Source: Seohaeicola_A nanhaiensis
GTDB taxonomy: Bacteria; Pseudomonadota; Alphaproteobacteria; Rhodobacterales; Rhodobacteraceae
Direction of reading: 5' to 3'
Length of the DNA: 64,000 bases
Assembly (NCBI RefSeq): GCF_042654245.1
Contig: NZ_JBHSGI010000016.1
Coordinates: 68,897-132,896 of the forward strand
Below, piece after piece: positions 1 through 7,463 of this stretch. A program made the position numbers and the translations under genes. Each line of letters opens with the position of its first letter. Within the stretch, counting starts at the first letter, position 1. The notes beneath the pieces were generated by a model. The model ran no database searches. It saw nothing but the letters and a program-made list of their open reading frames with translations, and had not been told where the DNA came from.

Positions 1-330
1 GCGGCTCTCGCCGGTGTCGACCACGACGGGCGTCGCGCAGAAGGGGCATTCGGCGGCATGAACGGCGGGATCGAATTCGAACTGAGCGCCGCAATTCGGG
101 CAGGTCGCGACGCGAACGACCTCGGTTTCCGCTTCTGGAAGCCGTTGCGCCATTGCGGCCTCGAAATCGAGCTCTTTCAACACCGGCGCGCGGGCCGGGC
201 CTCCCATCGGCTCGACATTGCCGCAATGGTCACATTTCAGCACGGCTTCGGCCGGGTCAAAGCGCATGTCTGCCCCGCACTGATCGCAGGGAAAGCGGTG
301 CTGTTCGATCGGGATCTTCTCGTCGGTCAT
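1..330 (-). CDS. TFIIB-type zinc-ribbon protein, 3' end outside window
   Basis: The first 110 residues are visible; the gene continues past the window edge. Two zinc ribbons can be seen: CDQC followed by CDHC at about residues 15-37, and CPNC followed by CPFC at about residues 77-97. Proteins of this kind are annotated as TFIIB-type zinc-ribbon or 'primosomal protein N'-like' proteins, and no reaction is established for them. The ATG at 328-330 is the first Met and starts the sequence MTDEKIPIEQ. It is the last visible gene of the minus-strand set running from 5379 down, 80 bp after the cytochrome b561 gene. The ribbon-plus-SPFH neighbourhood suggests a membrane-associated scaffold or client-binding role, which is inference only. 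Confidence 0.75.
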   Translation of the reverse strand, partial: MTDEKIPIEQHRFPCDQCGADMRFDPAEAVLKCDHCGNVEPMGGPARAPVLKELDFEAAMAQRLPEAETEVVRVATCPNCGAQFEFDPAVHAAECPFCATPVVVDTGESR

Positions 331-410
331 CGCCTGCCTGTAGGTCGCTGTGCGCTCCGCAGGGCGCGCCGGCCAGAAGATAGAGGCTGGCGCGCCGGCG
401 GCAACCCGGT

Positions 411-896
411 TCAGGCGCCGGGACGGATCATCCGCGTCAAGGTGCCGTCGCGGCGGACAAGCTGGTGCCAGATGGCCACAAGCGCGTGGCCCAGCGCCAC
501 GATCATCAGCAGGTTCGCGGTCAGCTCATGCGGCTCTCCGGCCGCCTCGATGCCGAGATACCAGGCCGAAGCGCCCAGAGCCGGAACGGCGATCATCAGC
601 AGGTAGAGCAGCCGGTGACCCCAAAGCGCCAGACGCTGTGCCAACCGCGGCCCATCGACCGGCACCGGCGCGCCCTGTCCAAAGCGCACAAGCACGCGGA
701 TCAGGACCAGGACGAACACGGCCGAGCCAAGCCAGACGTGCAGGGTATTGCCAGAAAAACCGGTCGCCCCCGACTCGAGGCGGTTGTGCAGGGCGCGGCC
801 CATGCCGTCGTCGGTGAACCAGGCGGCGACGATCAGCAGGGCGATCAGCCAGTGCAAGGCGATCTGCAGGCGGGAATAGCTGGCGGGGGCGGTCAT
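411..896 (-). CDS. cytochrome b561-type membrane protein
   Basis: This 161-residue protein has four hydrophobic segments and histidines placed as in the di-heme cytochrome b561 / Ni-Fe hydrogenase cytochrome b family: His14 in LQIALHWLIAL, His53 in TLHVWLG, His93 in LWGHRLL, and histidines near residues 137-143 in ALGHALVAIWH. The family moves electrons across the inner membrane between quinol and a partner. Length is normal for the small bacterial b561 proteins. It lies between the SPFH gene and the zinc-ribbon gene on the same strand, with gaps of 65 and 80 bp, so it is probably in the same transcript although it is not obviously part of the TelA/XpaC/SPFH theme. The electron partner is unknown. 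Confidence 0.85.
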   Translation of the reverse strand: MTAPASYSRLQIALHWLIALLIVAAWFTDDGMGRALHNRLESGATGFSGNTLHVWLGSAVFVLVLIRVLVRFGQGAPVPVDGPRLAQRLALWGHRLLYLLMIAVPALGASAWYLGIEAAGEPHELTANLLMIVALGHALVAIWHQLVRRDGTLTRMIRPGA

Positions 897-961
897 CGGT
901 ACATCCTTTGGAAAAGCTTGTTCGTGCCCTTCTTACGTAGATGTGAAGACTTTCCGTCGCC

Positions 962-2113
962 TTACGGAGCCGGAGGCGGCGGGGGCGGCGGCATGATGGT
1001 GAAAAGGTGCACCAGTTCGGTCACCTCGCCCGCCGGTTTCCATCCGTCCTGACCGGCGGTCCAGACCAGGCTGTCGCGCGTCAGTTTGCCGTCGGTCACC
1101 ATGCGCCCCATTGAGGCCTTGGAAAACGGACCCGAAGTCTGGCCGTTCTCGGCGATGTGCCAGACATGCTCGACCGGCGGCGGGGGAGGGGCCGGCGGCG
1201 CGCTATGCGTCGGCGACTGTCCCCAGGGGCCGGGCTGCGGCTGATGCGGGGCGCCCCAGGGGCCACCCTGCGCCATCTGGCTGCCCATGGCCATGCCCAT
1301 GCCAGCCCCCAGCCCGGCGGCCATCCCGCCGCCACTGGGATTGGCGGCGGCGGCGGTCATCGCCTCGGCGGCCGAGAACTGGGTGTATTTACCAAGATCG
1401 CCCACCATGCCCATCGAGGTGCGCTTGTCCAGCGCGGCCTCGACCGCGGGCGGCAGCGAAATGTTCTCGATGTAGAGTTCGGGAATGGTGAGGCCATAGC
1501 CGGCAATCGTTTCGGAAATCGCCTTGGCGATGATCTTGCCCAGATCGGCGGTATTGGCTGCCATGTCGAGCACCGGGATTCCCGATCCGGCGATCACACG
1601 GCTGAACTCCTGCACGATGATGTTGCGGATCTGGAAGCTGATCTCGTCGGCGGTGAACTCGCCATCGGTGCCGACGATTTCGGTCATGAACCTGCCGGGG
1701 TCAGTCACGCGCATCGAAAATGTTCCGAAAGAGCGCAGGCGAACCGGGCCGAATTCCGGGTCGCGCGCGATGATCGGGTTCTTCGTCCCCCATTTCAGAT
1801 CGTTGAAGCGGGTCGTGTTGACGAAATAGATCTCGGACTTGAACGGCGACTTGAAGCCATGGTCCCAGTGCTGAAGCGTCGTCATGATCGGCATGTTGTT
1901 GGTCTCGAGCATGTAGAGACCGGGGGTGAACACATCGGCCAACTGGCCTTCATGGATGAAGACTGCCGCCTGCCCCTCGCGCACCGTCAGCTTGGCGCCA
2001 TACTTGATTTCGTGGCCGTGCCGCTCGAACCGCCAGACCATGGTGTCGCGGGTATCGTCGACCCAGTGAATGACGTCGATGAACTCGCCGGAGAGAAAGT
2101 CGAAAATGCCCAT
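962..2113 (-). CDS. SPFH-domain protein with C-terminal GYF_2-like domain
   Basis: This 383-residue protein begins with an SPFH/band-7-like region (about 30-245) of the 'virion core protein' (YdjI-like) type, starting MGIFDFLSGEFIDVIHW. A Gly/Ala/Met/Pro-rich linker (about 250-325) follows. The end carries a GYF_2-like module (about 326-375) with WHIAENGQTSGPFS and later LVWTAGQDGWKPAGEV, a pattern that binds proline-rich peptides. The tail is a proline run. SPFH proteins of this type assemble on membranes. It sits 29 bp after the DUF2927 gene. The pairing with zinc-ribbon, TelA and XpaC genes is a recurrent neighbourhood. The scaffold role is inference from family; its client is unknown. Confidence 0.85.
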   Translation of the reverse strand: MGIFDFLSGEFIDVIHWVDDTRDTMVWRFERHGHEIKYGAKLTVREGQAAVFIHEGQLADVFTPGLYMLETNNMPIMTTLQHWDHGFKSPFKSEIYFVNTTRFNDLKWGTKNPIIARDPEFGPVRLRSFGTFSMRVTDPGRFMTEIVGTDGEFTADEISFQIRNIIVQEFSRVIAGSGIPVLDMAANTADLGKIIAKAISETIAGYGLTIPELYIENISLPPAVEAALDKRTSMGMVGDLGKYTQFSAAEAMTAAAANPSGGGMAAGLGAGMGMAMGSQMAQGGPWGAPHQPQPGPWGQSPTHSAPPAPPPPPVEHVWHIAENGQTSGPFSKASMGRMVTDGKLTRDSLVWTAGQDGWKPAGEVTELVHLFTIMPPPPPPPAP

Positions 2114-2142
2114 GCTCTGGTCCTTCTCAGGTCAACACAATG

Positions 2143-3066
2143 TCACGATTCCCCGCCCATCAGCTCGCGTGCGATCTGGGTGGCGATGGGGCGGGCCTCG
2201 GCGGCTGTCATACCCGGTTTCAGGCGGGGATCATACAGCATCTTCAGCAGCAGTTCGTCGTGGTGGGTCAGCAGCGCGAATTCGTCGTCGTCGTTAAAGA
2301 TCGACGGGCGCGCGCGGGGGCTGTCGTTGGGAATGCCCAGCCCCTGGGCGATTTCCTCGTGAAAACAGCTTTCCCGCATCAGGCCGGAATGCTCGTTACG
2401 GATCAGCACGATCGCGCCGGTATGGGTGTAGGTCTGCAGGTTCGGCACGGTCAGCACCAGGCAGTAGTATTCGCGCGGCAGGTTGCGCAGCAGCGCGAGG
2501 TCCGACCGCGTCAGCTGCGGCAGTACCTCGCGGGCGCGTTGTTCGGCAAAGGCCTTGTCGTCCTCGCCGACCACAAGGATGTGAAAGTTGGCGCCGCTCT
2601 GGACGGTCGAGACCGCATGGCCGGTCACTCTGGACAGGCGTGCGGCATAGGCCGCGACTTCGTTCTGGTCCCTGCGCTGCCTGTCCTGGCCGACCGAAGG
2701 CCCGAATTCCAGACCGATCCGCACCGGAGTGGCCCAGCGGTTCAGCCGCCCGCCCGAGCCGGCGCCGCGTTGGTATTCGTCGCTGAACACGAGCGCTTCG
2801 AAGTCGCGCAGAAGGTCCGTTTCGTCAAAGGGAGTGTCCGGCCCGCCACCGTCCGTGCGCATCAGGCCGCGGGCCAGCTGGTCGGCTTCAAGCCTGCGGT
2901 AATAGCCCGCCAGTTCCAGGCTGGCATCCGAGGGCTGCGCCGCGGTCTCTGGAGGTTGGACCGGTCGGGTCACAGGGCCGGGGTCTGCGACCCGGGGCGG
3001 GTCGGTGCAGGCAGTCAGGGCCGCGAGGGCCAGCGTGGCACAGACCATGCGCAGCCCGGCGGCCAC
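2143..3066 (-). CDS. DUF2927 lipoprotein
   Basis: DUF2927 proteins are uncharacterised. This one has a signal sequence with lipobox LAALTAC close to the N-terminus, so it should be a lipid-anchored periplasmic protein. A central region has the pattern CFHEEIAQGLGIPNDSP, recalling metalloprotease-like HExxxxLG sites, and ends with RPSIFNDDDEFALLTHHDE. I placed the start at a GTG (3064-3066) because GGGAGG lies 4 bases before it; the next Met (3046-3048) has no ribosome binding site and a more upstream ATG (3154-3156) would put a charged stretch before the signal. It follows telA by 93 bp and precedes the SPFH gene by 29 bp. A hydrolase role is only a guess from the HEE motif. Confidence 0.8.
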   Translation of the reverse strand: MAAGLRMVCATLALAALTACTDPPRVADPGPVTRPVQPPETAAQPSDASLELAGYYRRLEADQLARGLMRTDGGGPDTPFDETDLLRDFEALVFSDEYQRGAGSGGRLNRWATPVRIGLEFGPSVGQDRQRRDQNEVAAYAARLSRVTGHAVSTVQSGANFHILVVGEDDKAFAEQRAREVLPQLTRSDLALLRNLPREYYCLVLTVPNLQTYTHTGAIVLIRNEHSGLMRESCFHEEIAQGLGIPNDSPRARPSIFNDDDEFALLTHHDELLLKMLYDPRLKPGMTAAEARPIATQIARELMGGES

Positions 3067-3159
3067 GATGCCTCCCGGGACGCAGGATGGCCAAACCCTC
3101 CTCCCCATGGGACAAGGGCAGCGCCCGATGGCGCAGGTATTGCCCGACTTGATCACGGC

Positions 3160-4350
3160 TTAGCGGGGAACGGCGCCCGAGGCGGTGTCGCCGACGCCAT
3201 CGCGCCGCGCGCGGGCGGCGGCCAGGGTCTCGCGCAGCTCGGCCTCCATCTTCTTGAGTTCCTCCTCGGCGGCGGCGCGGCGCGCCTTGCCCTCGTCGGC
3301 GATCTGCAGGCTGTCCTGAATGGTGCCGATCAGATCGGCATTGGCCTTCTTCACCGCTTCGATGTCGAAGACGCCGCGCTCCATCTCGGTGCGGATCATC
3401 TTGTTGGACTGCCGCAGGTTCTCGGCGTTCTTGGTCAGCAGTTCGTTGGTCAGGTCATTCGCGTCGCGTACCGCCGCCGCGGCCTCGGCACTGCGCTGCA
3501 TGGTGACGGCCTGCGCCAGCTGCGTTTCCCAAAGCGGCACCGTATTGACCAGCGTCGAGTTGATCTTGGTCACAAGGGACTTGTCGTTTTCCTGAACCAG
3601 GCGGATCGAGGGCAGAGATTGCATGGTGACCTGACGGGTCAGCTTCAGGTCATGCACTCGCCGCTCCAGATCGTCGCGCGCGGCGCGCAGGTCGCGCAGC
3701 TCTTGCGCCCTCATCACCTGATCGCCCTCGGGCGCCGCCTGCACGGCCGCCTCGCGGGCCGGAATCTCGGTTTTGTCGAGTTCCGCGATCTTCGCCTCGC
3801 CGGCCGCGATATACAGCGCCAGTTCGTCGTAGAAGTTCAGCGTCTTCTCGTACAGCAGGTCGAGCGATTTGATGTCCTTCAGCAGCTTGTGCTCGTGACC
3901 CAGCAGGTCGTCGGTCACCTTGTCGATCTGGCTCTGCACCTCTTCGAAACGCGCGGTGAACTTGGCAAATGGCGCGGCGCGCCCCAGCAGTTTCTCCCAG
4001 AAGCTGCGCTCGCGGCGCACGTCCAGCTCGCTGACGGAAAAGCCGCGGATCGTGGTGACGATGCTGCGAAGGCTGTCGCCCGCCGGGCCGACATCCTTGT
4101 TGCGCACGTCCTGCAGCATGGCCTGGCTGATTTCCTGCAACTCTGCCTGCGCGCCTGAACCGAAGGAGACGATGGAATTGGTGTTGCCCATGTCGATCTC
4201 GGCCATCCGGCGACGGATTTCCTCTCCCAGCGGCTGCGGCGCCTCGGCCAGCGGCACGATTTCGTTTCTGGGCTCGGGCAGTTCGATGGCTGTCACTTCG
4301 GCCACGATATCCTTGGACTGTTCGGCCTTCTGGCGCACGCTGTCAGACAT
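3160..4350 (-). CDS. telA: TelA-family toxic anion resistance protein
   Basis: This 396-residue protein matches the TelA/KlaA family in length and in its largely helical, coiled-coil layout, with recognisable stretches such as LLGHEHKLLKDIKSLDLLY and SIRLVQENDKSLVTKIN. Family members were named for tellurite resistance, but they are widespread chromosomal proteins thought to act at the membrane or envelope under stress; no enzyme activity is established. The gene lies 33 bp after the xpaC-like gene, a pairing seen in many bacteria, and upstream of the DUF2927 and SPFH genes. The start ATG at 4348-4350 gives MSDSVRQKAEQSKD. Assignment is firm at family level; the physiological role here is not known. 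Confidence 0.88.
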   Translation of the reverse strand: MSDSVRQKAEQSKDIVAEVTAIELPEPRNEIVPLAEAPQPLGEEIRRRMAEIDMGNTNSIVSFGSGAQAELQEISQAMLQDVRNKDVGPAGDSLRSIVTTIRGFSVSELDVRRERSFWEKLLGRAAPFAKFTARFEEVQSQIDKVTDDLLGHEHKLLKDIKSLDLLYEKTLNFYDELALYIAAGEAKIAELDKTEIPAREAAVQAAPEGDQVMRAQELRDLRAARDDLERRVHDLKLTRQVTMQSLPSIRLVQENDKSLVTKINSTLVNTVPLWETQLAQAVTMQRSAEAAAAVRDANDLTNELLTKNAENLRQSNKMIRTEMERGVFDIEAVKKANADLIGTIQDSLQIADEGKARRAAAEEELKKMEAELRETLAAARARRDGVGDTASGAVPR

Positions 4351-4383
4351 GGGGACGTTCCTTGGTTGGAAAAGGGGTGGGAG

Positions 4384-5259
4384 TCATCGCCGCGCCACGC
4401 CTTCGCGTTGCAATCGGTCGCGCAGCACCTCGATCTCGACATCGAGGTCGGTCTTGTCGTCCAGCAGCATCTTGCCCTTCTGCGCCGCGAAGTTCTGCTC
4501 CAGATCGTCCAGCAGCGCCTCATAGTCGGCACGGGCCTGGGCGTCCGGGGTGCGGGCATAGATGTCGGCGAACTTCACCGTCGCATCGCGGGCACCCATC
4601 AGGTAGACGGTCAGATACTTGCGCGCGCCGGTCAGATCGCGCGGGTCTTCCTCGACTCTGCGGAAGAGATCGCGCGCGGCGGTCTGAAAACGGGCGACAC
4701 GGGTTTCCAGCTTGCGGTCGCCGGCGCGCAAAATGGCGTCCGACATGGCCTTGAGATAGGCCTCGGCCTCGGTCACGGCGCGGGCGACGCGATCCTGCTG
4801 GAAGGTGTCGATGCCCTCCATCCCCTTGTCCTTCATCGGGTCGGCGCCAAAGGCGGCGACATGCAGGGCCGATGTTACGAGGCCGAACAGCACGGGTGCG
4901 AGGACGCCGGGATCGCTGCTGTAGGCGGCGATGGCGACGCCTACTCCGCTGAGTGCGGCGGCCGCCAGCTTGCGCGGCATCGCCGGGCGGCGCGCGATCT
5001 TGCGCGCGTTGTATTCCCCCTCGGCGCGCAGCCCTTCGCGCAGAAGCCAGGCGGCCAGAGCCAGCACCGCAGCCCCGGCGAGGCCCAGAACAAGACCCGA
5101 AGCGCCGCCGCCGAACGACAGCAGGGCAAGCACCAGGGGAGGCAGGAACATCAGATTAGCGCGCAGGCCCGCCGGCTCCACCCGGGCGCCTCGATAGCTG
5201 TTGTCCTCCGGGCCCATGGGACCGTTCGGACTATGCTTGCCGCCAAAGCGCTGCGCCAT
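4384..5259 (-). CDS. xpaC: XpaC-like protein (5-bromo-4-chloroindolyl phosphate hydrolysis family)
   Basis: This 291-residue protein has two or three hydrophobic segments between about residues 33 and 150 (ANLMFLPPLVLALLSFGG, LVLGLAGAAVLALAAWLL and the region around residues 90-130), followed by a long helical cytoplasmic region (about 150-290). This is the architecture of the XpaC family, whose name comes from an indicator-substrate phenotype; the true reaction is unknown. It begins 3 bp after a tiny membrane ORF and ends 33 bp before telA, supporting co-transcription and a joint membrane-linked function with TelA. Confidence rests on the membrane/helical layout, length and the TelA pairing. 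Confidence 0.8.
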   Translation of the reverse strand: MAQRFGGKHSPNGPMGPEDNSYRGARVEPAGLRANLMFLPPLVLALLSFGGGASGLVLGLAGAAVLALAAWLLREGLRAEGEYNARKIARRPAMPRKLAAAALSGVGVAIAAYSSDPGVLAPVLFGLVTSALHVAAFGADPMKDKGMEGIDTFQQDRVARAVTEAEAYLKAMSDAILRAGDRKLETRVARFQTAARDLFRRVEEDPRDLTGARKYLTVYLMGARDATVKFADIYARTPDAQARADYEALLDDLEQNFAAQKGKMLLDDKTDLDVEIEVLRDRLQREGVARR

Positions 5260-5262
5260 CGA

Positions 5263-5379
5263 TCAGAGTCCCCCAAGCCAGCCCGTGGTCACGCCCATCA
5301 TCAGCGCGAAGAGCAGGACAAAGGCGATCTTCTGCAAACCGTTGCCGGACAAGGCAGTTCCCCACATAACCAGACCCAT
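5263..5379 (-). CDS. possible 38-residue single-pass membrane peptide
   Basis: The ORF starts MGLVMWGTALSG and is followed by one strongly hydrophobic segment (IAFVLLFALMMGVTTGW) and a short Gly-rich end. It ends 3 bp before the xpaC-like start, in the spacing expected for a translationally coupled leader gene. The ribosome binding site is weak (AGG ahead of a run of seven T). No family is recognised. It could be a real small partner of XpaC/TelA or simply an open frame between rluB and xpaC. Confidence 0.4.
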   Translation of the reverse strand: MGLVMWGTALSGNGLQKIAFVLLFALMMGVTTGWLGGL

Positions 5380-5413
5380 CGCAAAAAAACCTATGCGATG
5401 GAACGCTTCCGCG

Positions 5414-6871
5414 CTAGGGGGTAGAACGGCGCGGACGCGATCCCGGCCGGGGTTTGCCACCCGTCCCGCGCGAACCCGAGCCGCCGGACGGCTTGCCGCC
5501 GCCGGGTTTTCCGCCCGGCTTCGCCGAACCGCGCGGCGGCCTCGACCCGCCCTCGGCGCCGGAGCGGTCAGGCTTGGCACCGGATTTCGGTGTAAACTTG
5601 CGCGCCGCGCCGTCAGCCGACCGCACCGGCTTGGCGCCGGATTTGGGTGTGAACTTTCGCGGCCCGTCCGCGTCCGAGCGCGCGGGCCTGCTGTCATCCC
5701 TCGGCGGGCCTTTGCGGAACGGTTTGGCACCATCCTCGTCGCGTCGGCCGCGACTGCGGGTCTCGTCGCCCGACCGCGAGGGTTTCGGGCCGGATTTCGG
5801 GGTGAACTTGCGCGGGCCGTCTTCGCCACTTCGCGCCGGCCGGGCGCCATCCCGTGGCGGACCCTTGCGGAAAGGCTTCGCGGCATCGTCGTTTCTTGGG
5901 GCCCGGCTGCGGCCCTCATTGTCGGAGCGCGCCGGTTTGGCGGCCCCCCTGGAGGTGAACTTGCGCGGACCCTCTTCGCCCGAACGGGCGGGGCCTCCAT
6001 CCCTGGGTGGACCCTTGCGCCGCGGACGGTCGTCGCCGTCCTGGCGCACACGCGGCTCCTCGGCCACCTGCGGACGCGGGCCAAGGTCAGCGCGACGCGG
6101 GCCGAAGCCCTGTTTCTGCGAGGACTTCACCACGACGACCGTCGCCTCGCCCAGCTGGTCGCGCAGCACCTTGCGGCGCACTTCCTCGACCTCGCCGGGT
6201 TTCAGCTGGCCCAGCTGGAATGGCCCGTAGGACAGGCGGATCAGCCGGTTCACCGCAAACCCCAGGTCTTCCATCGCCCGCCGGATCTCGCGGTTCTTGC
6301 CTTCGCGCAGGCCGACGGTCAGCCAGGCATTGGCGCCCTGCTGCCGGTCCAGCGTCACGATCATCGGCAGGAAGCTCTCGTCGCCGATGGTCAGCCCCTG
6401 CCGCAGCGGTTCGAAATCCGCGTCAGTCGGGCGTCCGTTGATCCGCACCCGGTAGCGGCGCAGCCATCCGGTGCTGGGCAGTTCGAGCCGCCGTTTCAAT
6501 GCGCCGTCGTTGGTCAGCAGCAGCAGACCTTCCGAGCTGAGGTCGAGTCTGCCGATGCTCATCACCCGGGGCATGTCCTCGGGCAGGCCGTCGAAGATGG
6601 TCGCCCGTCCCAGCTCGTCGCGTTCCGTGGTCACCAGTCCTGCCGGCTTGTGATAGAGCCACAGCCGCGCCGGCTCGGGCACGGGCAGCGGCTTGCCGTC
6701 GATCAGGACAGCGTCGCCGCGCCCGACGTTCAGGGCCGGGCTGTCGATCACCACACCGTTCACCTGGATGCGGCCCTCGGCAATCATGCGTTCAGCCTCG
6801 CGGCGCGAGGCGATGCCCGCGCGGGCGAGGATCTTGGCGATACGGTCGCCGGGGGGAGTCGGGGTGCTCAT
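5414..6871 (-). CDS. rluB: 23S rRNA pseudouridine synthase RluB-like, with long basic repeat tail
   Basis: The product (485 residues) is a RsuA/RluB-type pseudouridine synthase that modifies large-subunit rRNA. It has an S4 RNA-binding domain (about 8-65) and a catalytic domain (about 66-250) with the active-site aspartate at Asp110 in GRLDLSSEGLLLL. I chose the ATG at 6869-6871 because it opens the S4 domain (MSTPTPPGDRIAKILARAG); upstream codons are out-of-character. The final 235 residues are a low-complexity Lys/Arg/Pro/Gly tail with repeated units such as KPFRKGPPRD and GPRKFTPKSG, and it is coded by near-repeat DNA. The tail is far longer than the catalytic core needs and is probably disordered and RNA-binding. 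It is divergent from tadA. Confidence 0.92.
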   Translation of the reverse strand: MSTPTPPGDRIAKILARAGIASRREAERMIAEGRIQVNGVVIDSPALNVGRGDAVLIDGKPLPVPEPARLWLYHKPAGLVTTERDELGRATIFDGLPEDMPRVMSIGRLDLSSEGLLLLTNDGALKRRLELPSTGWLRRYRVRINGRPTDADFEPLRQGLTIGDESFLPMIVTLDRQQGANAWLTVGLREGKNREIRRAMEDLGFAVNRLIRLSYGPFQLGQLKPGEVEEVRRKVLRDQLGEATVVVVKSSQKQGFGPRRADLGPRPQVAEEPRVRQDGDDRPRRKGPPRDGGPARSGEEGPRKFTSRGAAKPARSDNEGRSRAPRNDDAAKPFRKGPPRDGARPARSGEDGPRKFTPKSGPKPSRSGDETRSRGRRDEDGAKPFRKGPPRDDSRPARSDADGPRKFTPKSGAKPVRSADGAARKFTPKSGAKPDRSGAEGGSRPPRGSAKPGGKPGGGKPSGGSGSRGTGGKPRPGSRPRRSTP

Positions 6872-7013
6872 GGTGGCGAGCGTTAGAGCAATCCCGGGAT
6901 GAAAGGAAGCGGGCGCGTCGGGCGCGCCGTTTTCTTTCCCGGAAAACGGCCGAAAACCGCGTCGGGCTTCGCCTCTGCCTTGCACCGGCGCTTCGCCCCG
7001 GTAAGGGTGCAGC

Positions 7014-7463
7014 ATGGTTTTCACGTCCCATATGGAGCAGGCGCTGGACGAGGCGCGCGCGGCGGGGGCACGGGGCGAGGTGCCCGTCGGGGCGGTTGTC
7101 GTCGCGCCCGATGGCCGGGTGGTCGCCGCCGCGGGCAATCGCACGCGCGAACTGGCCGACCCCACGGCACATGCCGAGATCCTTGCCCTGCGCGCCGCCT
7201 GCGCCGCCGCCGGGTCCGAGCGGCTGCCGGGCCATACGCTGTGGGTGACACTCGAACCCTGCGCCATGTGCGCCGCCGCCATCGCCAATGCGCGAATCAC
7301 GCGGCTTTGCTACGGTGCGGCCGACCCCAAATCGGGCGGGGTGGCCCATGGCGCGCGGGTTTTCACTCACCCGCAGGCACATCACGCGCCCGAGGTGGTT
7401 GACGGCATCCGCGCCGATCTCGCCGCAGACCTGCTGCGGGACTTTTTCGCGTCCCGCCGCTAG
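7014..7463 (+). CDS. tadA: tRNA adenosine(34) deaminase TadA
   Basis: TadA deaminates A34 to inosine in tRNA-Arg(ACG). The 149-residue protein has the zinc/catalytic motif HAE at His53-Glu55 and the second zinc motif PCAMC with Cys82 and Cys85, plus the characteristic region GAADPKSGG. Length is normal for the family. The start is the ATG at 7014 (MVFTSHMEQALDEARAAG); the Met at residue 7 is an alternative. It is divergently placed from rluB (142 bp apart) and its stop overlaps the end of putA, which converges on it, by 4 bp. Confidence 0.95.
   Translation: MVFTSHMEQALDEARAAGARGEVPVGAVVVAPDGRVVAAAGNRTRELADPTAHAEILALRAACAAAGSERLPGHTLWVTLEPCAMCAAAIANARITRLCYGAADPKSGGVAHGARVFTHPQAHHAPEVVDGIRADLAADLLRDFFASRR

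Noticed and set aside
2140..4158. Long open frame on the plus strand (about 670 codons)
   Set aside because: It is antisense to the DUF2927 and telA genes, which have families, start sites and operon spacing; long open antisense frames are common at this GC content.
5263..6084. 273-codon minus frame overlapping rluB
   Set aside because: Only its last 38 codons are outside rluB and protein-like; the rest is a basic shadow of the rluB tail repeats.
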